NCBI GenBank assembly: GCA_046349915.1
Contig: JAXMBL010000003.1
Span: forward strand, 2,170,001-2,234,000
Source: CAIXSC01 sp046349915
GTDB taxonomy: Bacteria > Planctomycetota > Planctomycetia > Pirellulales > Pirellulaceae
DNA length: 64,000 bases
Direction of reading: 5' to 3'
Shown here: positions 17,650-26,656 of the stretch, one piece after another
Position numbering within the stretch: position 1 is the stretch's first letter
How the letters are laid out: the number at the start of each line of letters is the position of its first letter
Program-made: the position numbers and the translations under genes
The notes under the pieces: generated by a model
Database searches by the model: none
What the model was told of the DNA's origin: nothing
The model's input: only the letters and a program-made list of their open reading frames with translations

Positions 17650-18944
17650 GCGTTTGCTTCCTCTTCCACCGTCAACAACCATCCACTGACCGAATCAAAC
17701 CAACTCGCCCGGTCCCAATCAAATCCCACGCGGACCGTTTCGCCCGGCTGCCACGGATCAGCGTGTTCTAAATCAGCGTTCCCTAAGACTCTCCTGCTCC
17801 GTTCTCGCTCGTCTTGGTTTCGAGCGACACCGCGACCCACTCCGACCACGGTCGAGGGAGCAAAGTCGAAACTGGACTGCTGTTCGCCGTCCAACCTAAC
17901 CCAAACCCAAGTCGAACCTCCCCCGCACTCCAATACACTCTCCACGCAGCCCGTCAACCACTGCCACTTGCCGGCGTCAGTCGCCGCCGGACTCAATCGT
18001 TCCACCCAAACGTCTTCCGGCCGCCACCAGGCCTCGCCGCCCGCTGCCCGACCATTTGCCAAGCTGGGCTTGCCTACTGGCGATGCGCTCTCCGAATCGA
18101 CTTCTTTTCGAGAACCTTCGCCCCCGTTCGACTCGGCCCGAACCCGCAGTTTCGTTCCCCCCTGCGCCCAACTCCAATTCGCTACTCGAGCATGTCGCGG
18201 ATGATCTTGTAACTCTTGCGGAGTCCCCACTTGCAACAGGCGACCTTGATCCAGCACCGCAATGCGGTCCGCGACCAATAAAGCCTCCTGTCGGTCGTGG
18301 GTTACATAGACCCAGCTCTGACCACTCTCCCGCTGCAACTGTCGCAAACACCTGGCTAGTTCATAACGTAGGGAGGCGTCGAGTCGACCGAGCGGTTCGT
18401 CCAGCAGCATCACGCGCGGACTCGCTAACAAAGCTCGACCCAATGCCACTCGCTGCTGCTGGCCAGCCGACAAAGCTGGCGGGTAGCGATTCAGCAACCG
18501 TTGCAGCCCCAAACGTTCGATCCAACCTTCTTTTTGCTCTACTCTCTGTTCCGTGCTGTGTGTTCCGGACCACCGCCGACGATTGTGTTGGCTCCAAACC
18601 AAGTTCTCGGCGACAGTGAGATGCGGTAGGAGGGCCGCAGAGTCGGCGACCATCGCCACCTCCCGCCGCCAACTCGCCTCTCTCGTCACCTCCCGCTCGT
18701 CGAACCAAATCTGTCCCGCCGTCGGAGTCTCCAGTCCCGCGAGCAACCGCAAGAGCGTTGTCTTGCCGCTGCCGCTGGGGCCCACCACCACTAACAACTC
18801 ACCCTCGTCCACTCGCAACGACACATCCGCCACGCCGACTGCCGTCGACAACCCCACCTTCGACCGCACACTCGGGCGCCAGCGGCTTCCCGAATGGCTC
18901 GTCGCGAATTCTCGAGTAATTCGGTCGAGCCGCACTGTCGTCAT
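17646..18944 (-). CDS. ABC transporter ATP-binding protein (FbpC/PotA-like)
   Basis: The product has 432 residues. The nucleotide-binding domain has Walker A VVGPSGSGKTTLLRLLAG, a signature LSAGQQQRVALGRAL (Ala for the usual Gly in LSGGQ), Walker B VMLLDEPLGRLD and the switch histidine VYVTHDRQEA. After residue ~270 a long C-terminal region suggests a TOBE-type regulatory domain, as in iron/thiamine/spermidine importers. No permease or binding protein adjoins it. A two-domain FbpB-like permease gene lies far away at 58062-59546 and could be its partner. Its stop overlaps the nusA start. It may therefore head the nusA-infB transcript, which is unusual. The role is inferred from family only. 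Confidence 0.85.
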   Translation of the reverse strand: MTTVRLDRITREFATSHSGSRWRPSVRSKVGLSTAVGVADVSLRVDEGELLVVVGPSGSGKTTLLRLLAGLETPTAGQIWFDEREVTREASWRREVAMVADSAALLPHLTVAENLVWSQHNRRRWSGTHSTEQRVEQKEGWIERLGLQRLLNRYPPALSAGQQQRVALGRALLASPRVMLLDEPLGRLDASLRYELARCLRQLQRESGQSWVYVTHDRQEALLVADRIAVLDQGRLLQVGTPQELQDHPRHARVANWSWAQGGTKLRVRAESNGGEGSRKEVDSESASPVGKPSLANGRAAGGEAWWRPEDVWVERLSPAATDAGKWQWLTGCVESVLECGGGSTWVWVRLDGEQQSSFDFAPSTVVGVGRGVARNQDERERSRRVLGNADLEHADPWQPGETVRVGFDWDRASWFDSVSGWLLTVEEEANA

Positions 18945-19209
18945 GGATTGTCAGCGGCGAGTTTTGCCGTGCGCCGTTGCCGTTAATTCCTTCCCTTTAC
19001 GATACGAAAAACGCGGACCATGACCCCTAAGGCGCCCTTGATCCGCGCTGGCGTTTTGCCACTTAAACCGTTTAGCCTTGCCCAGTTCCGCAACGATCGT
19101 GCGACCACGGACGAAAATCGCCCGTTGATCGCGGCGGAACCACGCAAGGCTAATTTAAGTTTCAACTTAGCGATTCGGAGCACCACGATACCGGGGTGGG
19201 GTGGCGCTG

Positions 19210-19842
19210 TCAAGTTGGGGCTGACCCAAGTTCACTCCCCCGATACAGTCCCCACTCCTGGATGTATTGCTCAACGGCCCGCGGCGTGCGATAGCGTAAA
19301 CTCTTCCCTGTCGCTTGTCGCTCCCGCAATTCGCTGCTACTGAGATCGATGCGAGGCATGATGACTTGATGGGCGACGATCCGCTGAGTTGCTTCGTCTC
19401 CCACCGCGTCGGCCAGCTTGGTGAAATCGGGTTCGGGCGAGCCCGAGCGGCGGACGGAGACCAGGGTGGCCAACTGCGCGATCTCCTGGGGGGCACGCCA
19501 TGTCGGAAAGTCGGTCAGGGCGTCGGCGCCGAGGAGAAAAAACAGCGAGTCCCCCGGGCGTTCTCGACGAAAATGACGCAGCGTCTCGACGGTGAAGCTA
19601 ATCTCCTCCTTCGCGACTTCGTAGTCGCAAACGCGAAACGCGGCATGGCCGAGCACGGCGAGTTCGAGCATCTCGAGTCGGTGGCGGGGGGCGGCGAGCG
19701 TCACGTCTCGCTTGTGAGGCGGGCGATAAGCGGGCAGGAACCAGACTTCGTCGAGTTGGCATTGTTCCCGGCACGATTCGGCGAGCAGGAGGTGGCCCAG
19801 GTGGACCGGATCGAAGCTTCCCCCATAGATTCCCAATCGCAT
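19210..19842 (-). CDS. nadD: Nicotinate-nucleotide adenylyltransferase
   Basis: NadD transfers AMP from ATP to nicotinate mononucleotide in NAD synthesis. The 210-residue product starts MRLGIYGGSFDPVHLGHLLLAE, with the T/HxGH nucleotidyltransferase motif (HLGH). It continues EVWFLPAYRPPHKRD (the conserved substrate-loop P-P-H-K), RLEMLELAV and FFLLGADALTDFPTWRAPQEI. The C-terminus carries the second family motif, ISSTxIR-like SSSELRERQATGKSLRY, followed by VEQYI. Length matches the family. The gene is divergent from priA with 160 bp between them. Confidence 0.96.
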   Translation of the reverse strand: MRLGIYGGSFDPVHLGHLLLAESCREQCQLDEVWFLPAYRPPHKRDVTLAAPRHRLEMLELAVLGHAAFRVCDYEVAKEEISFTVETLRHFRRERPGDSLFFLLGADALTDFPTWRAPQEIAQLATLVSVRRSGSPEPDFTKLADAVGDEATQRIVAHQVIMPRIDLSSSELRERQATGKSLRYRTPRAVEQYIQEWGLYRGSELGSAPT

Positions 19843-20002
19843 ATCGCTTTGATCCTCCCAGCCCTGGTCGCCGCCAAATTACCGGCGGCAAAGCACTGAG
19901 CTCGCATCTTGGTCGGCTACCGCATCGCCTGTTACCATGATCGTTCATTTGCCTCGCATCGTAGTATTCGCCGCCGTCGCCGCGTAGGGTGGAGTTTCGA
20001 GA

Positions 20003-22330
20003 ATGGATTCGCGTCACGAGGGCCCTCGCCGCACCGAGACGCGTCAGGGACGACTGTTCGCCCCTGAAGTGGAGCCTGATCCGTGGGAAGTCGATGAGCT
20101 GGCCGATCGCTTGCTCGCCGAAGTCGCTTTCCCCGAGGCCCCCTTTGGGCCGTACGACTACTTGGTTCCCGAAAACCTCCGGGACAAAGTCGAGCTAGGC
20201 CGACGAGTGCGGGCGCCGTTGGGCAAGGGGGAGCGAACGCTGGTCGGCTATTGCGTAAACGTCGCGCCGGTCGGGGCCCAGCGTCCCACTCGCGTGCTGC
20301 GGGAGTTGGAGAGCGTGGTGGACGCCGCGCCGTTGGCGAGCCCCGCCACGCTGCGGTTGGCTCGCTGGATCGCCGACACCTACGTGGCCGAGTTGGGCGT
20401 GGTGTTGGAGACCGTTATTCCCGCCGCCGTGCGCACTCAAGCGGGAACTCGCGAGAAGGTCTTCTTGACCATTCCCCCCGAGGTTTGGGCGGCTCGCGAC
20501 CAATGGCGTATTCCAGCTCGGCAACGAGCCATTCTGGAGTCGATGGCGGGGGCTGATCGGCCCTTGACCGTGCAAGAACTGGCTCAGCGAGCCGGTTGCT
20601 CGGAATCTCCTATTCAGAGTCTGCGTCGCAAGGGGATGTTGGTCGAGCAAGTGCGACGGATCGAGTCGGGCGAGGTGGTCGATCGGCCGGAGCAGGCGGA
20701 AGCGGGACTGGCATTGCATCAGGATCAGCAGCGAGCGTTTGACGCCATCCTCGCGCCCGTAGCGGATAATCGTCATGAGACGATCGTTCTGCATGGCGTC
20801 ACGGGGAGCGGCAAAACCGAGGTCTACATTCGCGCGATCGAAGAGGTGATTCAGCGGGGTCGGCAAGCCATTGTGCTGGTCCCCGAAATCAGCCTCACGC
20901 CTCAAACACGTCAACGCTTTCGGGCTCGCTTTCCCCATGTCGCGGTCTTGCACAGCAATTTGACGGACGCCGAACGCAATTGGTATTGGCAGCGGATTGC
21001 TCGCGGCGAGTCGCAGGTGGTGGTGGGGGCTCGCAGCGCGATTTTCGCGCCGACTCCCAAATTGGGACTGATCGTGCTGGACGAGGAGCATGATTCATCG
21101 TTCAAGCAAGACACGCAGCCTCGCTATCACGCTCGCGACGTCGCTCTGTGGCGAGCTCGCGATGAAGGAATTCCGCTGGTGTTGGGTTCCGCGACCCCCG
21201 CGCTGGAAACATGGCAGCGGGCGAGCGACGGCGAGTTCACGTTAGTGGAGATGCCGAGTCGCGTTTCCGGATTACCATTGCCGACGGTCGACACGATTGA
21301 TCTGCGGGTCGAGCAGCGCGAGGGGCGCATGCGCGGTTCGGTCAGCGGCTCGCTGTTGGATGCCATTCGCCTGTCGTTGGCCAAAGGCGGGCAAGTCATC
21401 CTGCTGCTCAACCGCCGCGGGTTTGCCACCAGCGTACAGTGTCCGGCCTGTGGTTATGTGGCGAAGTGTCCCGACTGCGACTTGGCGCTGACGCATCACT
21501 TGGCGGACGCCACGATCGTCTGTCATTATTGCGATTACCAACTCCCTGTCCCAGGGCGTTGTCCGCAGTGCCAGTACGAGGGAATTCGCTTCGCCGGCCT
21601 CGGTACGGAGCGCTTGGAACAAGAAATCCGCGGCCGATTCGCTCAAGTTTCCATCTTGCGGATGGACTCGGATACGATGCGCAAGCCAGGCAGTCATGAG
21701 GAAGCGCTGGCGAGGTTTCGCGCGGGGGAAGCTCGCCTATTGATCGGCACGCAGATGATCGCGAAGGGGCTCGATTTCCCCAAGGTGACCCTGGTGGGCG
21801 TGATCAACGCGGACACGGCGCTGCACTTCCCCGATTTCCGCGCCGCCGAACGGACTTTTCAATTGGTGACGCAGGTGGCGGGGCGGACGGGACGGGGCAA
21901 ACTGGGCGGGCATGTGATCGTGCAAACGTACAATCCCGACCATCCCGCGATCATGGCCGCCTGTCGCCACGATTATGGGCGGTTCGCGGCGGGCGAGTTG
22001 CCTGCACGGCGAGCGCTCGGCTATCCCCCCTTCGGCTCGTTGGCCCGCATCATCGCTCGCGGCGAGAGTGGGCCGGCGACGCAAACTTTCGTCGAAGTCT
22101 TGGGACAACGCCTACGAGCGGAACTGGCGACTCGCGGGCTGGTGGGGCGAGTGCTTGGGCCGGCTCCCTGCCCGTTGGCCAAGTTACGAGGGAAGTTTCG
22201 CTTTCATCTGCTGGTGCAATTGCCCGATCGCGACTCGCTCCGCATACTGGTTCGCGATGCGACTCGCGAGGTGGCCTTGCCGCGCGGCGTCCAGTCGTTG
22301 ATCGACATCGATCCGCTCGACATGCTGTGA
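20003..22330 (+). CDS. priA: Primosomal protein N' (replication restart helicase PriA)
   Basis: PriA is the superfamily 2 helicase that reloads the replisome at stalled forks. The product has 775 residues. The 3'-DNA-binding domain begins near FPEAPFGPYDYLVPENLRDKV. Walker A is VTGSGKTEVYIRAIEE, the helicase motif II is VLDEEHDSSFKQ, and ARSAIFAP and GSATPALETW precede the zinc module. The zinc module has eight cysteines (CPACGYVAKCPDC, then CHYCDYQLP and CPQC). Motifs IV-VI include LIGTQMIAKGLDFPKVTLVGV and TQVAGRTGRG. The start ATG has GGAG about 10 bases upstream. Length and motif order are normal for the family. Confidence 0.97.
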   Translation: MDSRHEGPRRTETRQGRLFAPEVEPDPWEVDELADRLLAEVAFPEAPFGPYDYLVPENLRDKVELGRRVRAPLGKGERTLVGYCVNVAPVGAQRPTRVLRELESVVDAAPLASPATLRLARWIADTYVAELGVVLETVIPAAVRTQAGTREKVFLTIPPEVWAARDQWRIPARQRAILESMAGADRPLTVQELAQRAGCSESPIQSLRRKGMLVEQVRRIESGEVVDRPEQAEAGLALHQDQQRAFDAILAPVADNRHETIVLHGVTGSGKTEVYIRAIEEVIQRGRQAIVLVPEISLTPQTRQRFRARFPHVAVLHSNLTDAERNWYWQRIARGESQVVVGARSAIFAPTPKLGLIVLDEEHDSSFKQDTQPRYHARDVALWRARDEGIPLVLGSATPALETWQRASDGEFTLVEMPSRVSGLPLPTVDTIDLRVEQREGRMRGSVSGSLLDAIRLSLAKGGQVILLLNRRGFATSVQCPACGYVAKCPDCDLALTHHLADATIVCHYCDYQLPVPGRCPQCQYEGIRFAGLGTERLEQEIRGRFAQVSILRMDSDTMRKPGSHEEALARFRAGEARLLIGTQMIAKGLDFPKVTLVGVINADTALHFPDFRAAERTFQLVTQVAGRTGRGKLGGHVIVQTYNPDHPAIMAACRHDYGRFAAGELPARRALGYPPFGSLARIIARGESGPATQTFVEVLGQRLRAELATRGLVGRVLGPAPCPLAKLRGKFRFHLLVQLPDRDSLRILVRDATREVALPRGVQSLIDIDPLDML

Positions 22331-22435
22331 GGTTCGTCCGGCTGCCTGGGGTTCGTCCGGCTGGTTGCCCAGGCCGCGAGCCCTTAGAATTGGCGGCGTT
22401 GAATCAAGGAAGTTACTTTGGGGGGACGGCGCCTC

Positions 22436-24337
22436 ATGTCCTACGGCTCGATCAAACGCTACCTCAGCGAAACCAGCATCGAACGCAAGTGTCGGCTGTT
22501 GTTTGGCGCGTGCCTGCTGGGGTTGGTGGGCGGGGCCTTCTATTGGGTCGAGCGAGTGGCGGAACGGCTGGTGCTCGAGACCACTCGCAGCAAAGCCCGC
22601 GACCTGGTCGACATCTTGCTGCTTCGGAAACACTTCGAGAAATGGGACACTAACAATACGGATGATTTCGCGAAACGACTGAGTCGTGATTTCGCGGGGA
22701 CGAACTACGAATTCGAAATCATCGCGCCGGGCGATAGCGTCGAGGTGACCCAGATCTTTAATCCGCGGCCGCCCGAAGAGGGGTGGGAGGCGGAGAGCTT
22801 GCGCGAATTGGCGACGAGGTACGCCGAGTATATCGAGGCGGAAAAACGCCGCGCCGACCCGAAAGTGGTGGAAAAACCGCGACCCGAGGTGGCCTTTCAA
22901 GGGGATCCATCCAAGGGGCCGATGACAGCGGCCGGCGCGGACGCCGAAGAGCCGTTTCTCGAGTTGGTCCTCAAGGACCAGGATAAATACCAGTACTATG
23001 CGCCGATCCGCTGGCGGTCGACGTGCACGCATTGCCACCAGACGCTGTTTAACGCCGGAGTCATGCCAGCCGCCGAGGCCAGCGACGCCGACTCGCATGC
23101 CCTGCCCTTTCGGGTCGTGCGAGTCGAATTGAGCTATAAGGATACTCAGGATGCGATCCAACAGACGCAAGCCATTCTGTGGACCGTCGGCATCCTCACC
23201 ATTTTCGTGGCCATGGTGGCGCTCTACATCATCGTGCGCTATGTCGTGGTCAAGCCGCTGCGCCACCTCCGCGACGTGAGCGACGACATCAGCCGCGGCA
23301 AGATGGAAACTCGGGCGGAGATTCGTACGGGCGACGAGTTCCAGGAATTGGCCGACTCGTTCAACCGCATGTTGCGACACTTGACCGACACGCAAGCGAA
23401 TTTGCGGCGAGTGAACGCGGAGTTGGACGCGAAAGTCGACGAGTTGGCTCAGCTGAACATGCGTCTGTACGAAATGAACCGGCTGAAGGGGGATTTTCTG
23501 GCGAACATGAGCCACGAGTTGCGTACGCCGTTGAACAGCATCATCGGTTTCTCCGAGGTTCTCCAGGGACTGGAAGCACTCAACGATAAGCAGCGTCGAT
23601 ACGCTCAGAACATCCAGAAGTCGGGGCGAGTATTGTTGGAGATGATCAACGACATTCTTGACCTGGCGAAGATGGAAGCGGGCAAGATGGATGTGCGGCC
23701 GACCGAGTTTCTGATCGAGTCGCTGGTGCAGGCGCAATGCGATCTCGTCCGTTCGTTGGCCGAGGAGAAGAACATCGATTTGCTGGTTAATGTGCGCCCC
23801 GACCTCCCTGCTCTTTATCAGGATCAGGGAAAGATCCAGCAAATCTTGACCAACCTGTTGTCGAACGCCATCAAGTTCACCCCCGAGGGTGGACGGATTA
23901 CCGTCTCCGCTCAAGCCGACTCGCAATCGCGGTTGGTGCTGACCGTGACCGATACGGGCGTTGGCATCGCCCCCGAAGATCGCGAGATCATCTTCGAGAA
24001 ATTCCGTCAAGGACGAGCCGTGGTGGGCGAAGATGGGCTGACTCGCCGCTACTCAGGCACGGGACTTGGACTCTCCATCGTCCGCGAATTGTGCAAGCTG
24101 CTTGGGGGCGAAGTCGCAGTGGAGAGCGAAATGGGGCGCGGCAGCGTGTTCCAGATCATGATTCCGTGGAATCGGAATGAAGCCAGTCGCGTCGAATCGC
24201 CCATCGCCGTGCGCTTGGATGACTTGCAACGGCCTCATTGGTCCGAGATTGCTCGAGAACACGACTCGGGTGGAACGCCGGTGGGAGGTTCGAACGCGAG
24301 CGATGCATCGGCCGGCGTCTCCGCCGGTCGTCCCTAG
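22436..24337 (+). CDS. Sensor histidine kinase with CxxCH (haem-type) extracytoplasmic sensor
   Basis: The product has 633 residues. One membrane helix near the N-terminus (LLFGACLLGLVGGAFYW) and another near residues 240-270 flank an extracytoplasmic domain of about 200 residues. That domain resembles DUF3365 (Tll0287-like): NPRPPEEGWEAESLRELA is followed by a c-type haem attachment motif, CTHCH (Cys197, Cys200, His201). A HAMP linker (VVKPLRHLRDVSDDISRG) and a coiled coil lead to the kinase core. H-box: ANMSHELRTPLNS, with His360. N-box: LTNLLSNAIKF. G boxes: VTDTGVGI and GTGLGLSIV. The ATG at 22436 has a G-rich ribosome site. It starts 105 bp after priA. No response regulator gene is adjacent, so its partner is unknown. 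Haem binding is inferred from the motif. Confidence 0.88.
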   Translation: MSYGSIKRYLSETSIERKCRLLFGACLLGLVGGAFYWVERVAERLVLETTRSKARDLVDILLLRKHFEKWDTNNTDDFAKRLSRDFAGTNYEFEIIAPGDSVEVTQIFNPRPPEEGWEAESLRELATRYAEYIEAEKRRADPKVVEKPRPEVAFQGDPSKGPMTAAGADAEEPFLELVLKDQDKYQYYAPIRWRSTCTHCHQTLFNAGVMPAAEASDADSHALPFRVVRVELSYKDTQDAIQQTQAILWTVGILTIFVAMVALYIIVRYVVVKPLRHLRDVSDDISRGKMETRAEIRTGDEFQELADSFNRMLRHLTDTQANLRRVNAELDAKVDELAQLNMRLYEMNRLKGDFLANMSHELRTPLNSIIGFSEVLQGLEALNDKQRRYAQNIQKSGRVLLEMINDILDLAKMEAGKMDVRPTEFLIESLVQAQCDLVRSLAEEKNIDLLVNVRPDLPALYQDQGKIQQILTNLLSNAIKFTPEGGRITVSAQADSQSRLVLTVTDTGVGIAPEDREIIFEKFRQGRAVVGEDGLTRRYSGTGLGLSIVRELCKLLGGEVAVESEMGRGSVFQIMIPWNRNEASRVESPIAVRLDDLQRPHWSEIAREHDSGGTPVGGSNASDASAGVSAGRP

Positions 24338-24403
24338 GCCAGCGAGGTTGGCGGAGATAAACGGGACTCGACCAGAAGCGCCTACGATAGAAAAAGATGA
24401 CTC

Positions 24404-24970
24404 ATGGCTGGTGAGACGAAAACGAATATGGCGAATGCAAGTGAGAATGAGACGGCGAACGAGACCGGTAGTCAGACTGTCAGCGCGACCGCGAATGACG
24501 GGGCGAGCGAAACGGTCAAGGCGAAGGCTGTGTGGCCGCTCGTCGAACTCTATACGGACGGCGCGTGTAGCGGCAACCCGGGGCCGGGGGGCTGGGCGTT
24601 CATCCTGCGCCACGTGGCCACTCGCAAGGAAAAAGAACTCTCGGGCGCGGAACGCGAGACGACGAATAATCAGATGGAATTGTTGGCGGTGATTCGCGGG
24701 CTGGAAGCCTTGCGTTCCCCTTGCCGAGTCCATTTGTTCACCGACAGCATCTATGTGGGTAAGGGGCTTACGGAGTGGCTGCCGGGTTGGAAGCGACGCG
24801 GATGGAAACGCGAAGGGAAGCCCATCAAAAATATCGAACTCTGGAAACGACTCGACGAACTGGCGTCCCGCCATCAATTGAAATTCACTCACGTGCGGGG
24901 GCACAGCGGCCATCCCGAGAATGAACGTTGCGATGAACTGGCAGTCGCCGCTTATCGTAATCTGGCGTGA
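24404..24970 (+). CDS. rnhA: Ribonuclease HI with N-terminal extension
   Basis: RNase HI cuts the RNA strand of RNA-DNA hybrids. The 188-residue product has the four acidic active-site positions: ELYTDGACSGNPGPGGW (Asp), NNQMELLAVIRGLEAL (Glu), VHLFTDSIYV (Asp) and ENERCDELAV (Asp). The basic handle KRRGWKREGKPIKN and the loop HVRGHSGHPENE are also present. The first ~43 residues (MAGETKTNMANASENETAN and on) are a low-complexity Thr/Asn/Glu/Ser-rich extension not found in the E. coli enzyme. A second ATG at 24428 would shorten this extension. The gene lies between the kinase and the LysR regulator on the same strand. Confidence 0.95.
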   Translation: MAGETKTNMANASENETANETGSQTVSATANDGASETVKAKAVWPLVELYTDGACSGNPGPGGWAFILRHVATRKEKELSGAERETTNNQMELLAVIRGLEALRSPCRVHLFTDSIYVGKGLTEWLPGWKRRGWKREGKPIKNIELWKRLDELASRHQLKFTHVRGHSGHPENERCDELAVAAYRNLA

Positions 24971-25009
24971 TGCGGGAATAGGACGGGGAGACCGCGAGAG
25001 CGGAATGCG

Positions 25010-25939
25010 ATGCACTGGTTGAATTATCATCACCTCTTGTATTTCTGGACGATGGTCCGCGAGGGCTCGATCACGCGAGCCGCCGACAAGCTGTTCGTGT
25101 CCCAACCGACGGTGAGCGGGCAGTTGCGAGAACTAGAACGAGCGGTGGGGGAGCGGCTGTACGAAAAATCAGGCCGCGAACTAAAGCTCACCGAAACCGG
25201 CCGCATGGTGTTCGAGTATGCGGATGAGATCTTCACGACTGGGCAGGAGTTGATGAGCCGCCTGCAGGGCAAGCGTGGTTCTCGCGCGCCGGCCTATGGA
25301 GTGGGCGTGCCCGATGTCATGCCAAAACTGCTCGCCACTCGTCTGATTGAACCATTGTTCCAGCTGGCCGAGCCGGTACGAGTTGTCTGTCGGGAAGCTG
25401 AGTTGACCGAATTGTTGGTCGAGTTGGCTCAACGACGACTCGACGTGGTTTTGTCCGATAGTGAAGTCGGTTCCCAGGCCGATGTCCGCGCGTTTAATCA
25501 TCTCTTGGGCGAGTGTGGGATCGAGTTCCTGGCGTCGCCGGCGCACTGCGGGCGTTTGCGAGCAGGATTTCCGGAATCGTTAGCGAACGCTCCCCTGTTA
25601 TTGCCGACCGACGGCTCCGTGCTGCGTCGGACGGTGTCTCAGTGGTTTCAAGAACTGGGCATCGAACCGAACATCGTGGCGGAGATTGAGGATTCCGCGA
25701 TGCTCAAGACGCTGGCGGGACGCGGGCTCGGCATCGTCCCCGTGGCGGCGGCGGTGCGAGCGGATGCGATCGAGCAACATGGTCTGCAAGTGTTGGGCGC
25801 GATCCCGCAAGCTCGTCTGCGGTTTTTCGCGATTACGATCGAGCGCAAAGCGACTCACCCCGCCGTGCGCACATTGCTGGAAGCGGCCGAACGTAATCTG
25901 TTCGTGCCAGTCTCGACCGAAAGCCCAGTGTATCCATAA
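25010..25939 (+). CDS. nhaR: LysR-family regulator, NhaR-like
   Basis: The product has 309 residues. The N-terminal winged helix-turn-helix is MHWLNYHHLLYFWTMVREGSITRAADKL, followed by SQPTVSGQLRELERAVGERLYEKSGRELKLTETG. This closely follows NhaR (NYNHLYYFW..., TGQIRALE...). The effector-binding part starts near residue 100 (YGVGVPDVMPKLLATRLIEP). NhaR activates sodium/proton antiporter genes in E. coli in response to Na+. No antiporter gene is next to it here, so the target set is unknown. It starts 39 bp after rnhA. Confidence 0.88.
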   Translation: MHWLNYHHLLYFWTMVREGSITRAADKLFVSQPTVSGQLRELERAVGERLYEKSGRELKLTETGRMVFEYADEIFTTGQELMSRLQGKRGSRAPAYGVGVPDVMPKLLATRLIEPLFQLAEPVRVVCREAELTELLVELAQRRLDVVLSDSEVGSQADVRAFNHLLGECGIEFLASPAHCGRLRAGFPESLANAPLLLPTDGSVLRRTVSQWFQELGIEPNIVAEIEDSAMLKTLAGRGLGIVPVAAAVRADAIEQHGLQVLGAIPQARLRFFAITIERKATHPAVRTLLEAAERNLFVPVSTESPVYP

Positions 25940-25941
25940 AT

Positions 25942-25972
25942 CTGGATAGGTTCAGACGCTGGATAGGTTCAG
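25942..25972. repeat. 14-bp direct repeat after nhaR-like gene
   Basis: CTGGATAGGTTCAG occurs twice, at 25942-25955 and 25959-25972, just behind the stop of the LysR-type gene. The function is unknown. It could be a small duplication. Confidence 0.6.
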
Positions 25973-26059
25973 GCGAAGGGAAGTTTGGTTGCGTAGAACG
26001 AACAGCGTTCCGCGACACCAGGCAGCGGCAGTGTGCGTTTAGACTGTGTGCGGGTTGCC

Positions 26060-26079
26060 GCGCGCTCCACGGAGCGCGC
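26060..26079. terminator. Strong GC hairpin without T-tract
   Basis: GCGCGCTCC and GGAGCGCGC form a perfect 9-bp stem with a 2-base top (AC). It lies between the nhaR-like gene and the HPF-family gene. There is no long T-run next to it, so it may be a Rho-independent-like stop, an mRNA-stabilising stem or a repeat remnant. Confidence 0.45.
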
Positions 26080-26204
26080 ATCGACTTTTCCAATGAGCGA
26101 TTTGGCTGTTTTCGACGAGCCGATCGAGGGCTGGCGTACGTATTATCAGGTAGGGAACAACCAAGGCGGTTGTTTGTGTTTCCACTGCTAACGGGAGCCG
26201 AGCC

Positions 26205-26558
26205 ATGGAATTGGAAATCCACGTGTCGAAGGGGGTTGCGATTGCCCGGGAAAATAACCTGGATGCGCTCGCGACGGAATCGTTTGAGCGTTTCGCCAGC
26301 CATGTGCGGCGAGTGTCGTTGGTGATCTCGGACCAGAACGGTCCGCGGGGCGGCAATGATACGCGTTGCATCCTGCGAGTGACGTTGGAAGGGCTCCCCG
26401 AGGTCGTGGTCGAGGAGACGCGAGAGACCGTGGAACAAGCGGTTGGGATGGCGCTCGCCCGTGCCGCCCGAGCCGTCGCTCGAGCGGTCGAACGTCGACG
26501 ACGATATCGGGATTACCGTTATCGCCGTTTCATTGGTGTGAGCTCGTTGGAAGCCTAA
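26205..26558 (+). CDS. Short HPF/RaiA-family ribosome-associated protein
   Basis: The product has 117 residues. The start MELEIHVSKGVAIARENNLDALATESFERFASHVRRVSLVISDQNG (here running across two strands) and the segment ILRVTLEGLPEVVVEE fit the beta-alpha-beta fold of ribosome hibernation factors (sigma-54 modulation/S30EA family). VEQAVGMALARAARAVARAVERRRRY is the basic second helix. Only the N-terminal ribosome-binding domain is present. The C-terminal dimerisation domain of long HPF is missing, so this would act like the short HPF/YfiA forms. Such proteins bind the 30S decoding region in stationary phase or stress. The family assignment is by overall pattern and moderately sure. Confidence 0.7.
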   Translation: MELEIHVSKGVAIARENNLDALATESFERFASHVRRVSLVISDQNGPRGGNDTRCILRVTLEGLPEVVVEETRETVEQAVGMALARAARAVARAVERRRRYRDYRYRRFIGVSSLEA

Positions 26559-26569
26559 ACGCCCCCCGT

Positions 26570-26591
26570 GGGGCAGGTTTTCAACCTGCCC
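26570..26591. repeat. Palindromic repeat, family GGGGCAGGTT/AACCTGCCCC, copy 1
   Basis: GGGGCAGGTT, two bases, then AACCTGCCC form an almost perfect hairpin starting 12 bp after the HPF-family stop. It could act as a terminator for that gene. The same arms recur at 26635, 26783 and 26819. Confidence 0.85.
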
Positions 26592-26634
26592 ATACCCCTT
26601 TGGTGTAGGCTTTGATCCTGCCCGTCGCGCCCGT

Positions 26635-26656
26635 GGGGCAGGTTTTCAACCTGCCC
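26635..26656. repeat. Palindromic repeat, same family, copy 2
   Basis: This copy has the same 22 bases as copy 1, including a GTGGGG context. A degenerate half-copy (GGCTTTGATCCTGCCC) lies between the two. Confidence 0.85.

Noticed and set aside
18945..19209. A 76-codon minus-strand frame between nadD and the ABC ATPase gene
   Set aside because: It starts inside nadD, has no domain and no ribosome site; the gap more likely holds the promoter of the ATPase-nusA transcript.
22184..24010. A 608-codon open frame on the minus strand opposite priA and the histidine kinase
   Set aside because: Both plus-strand genes have complete family motifs; the antisense frame has none.
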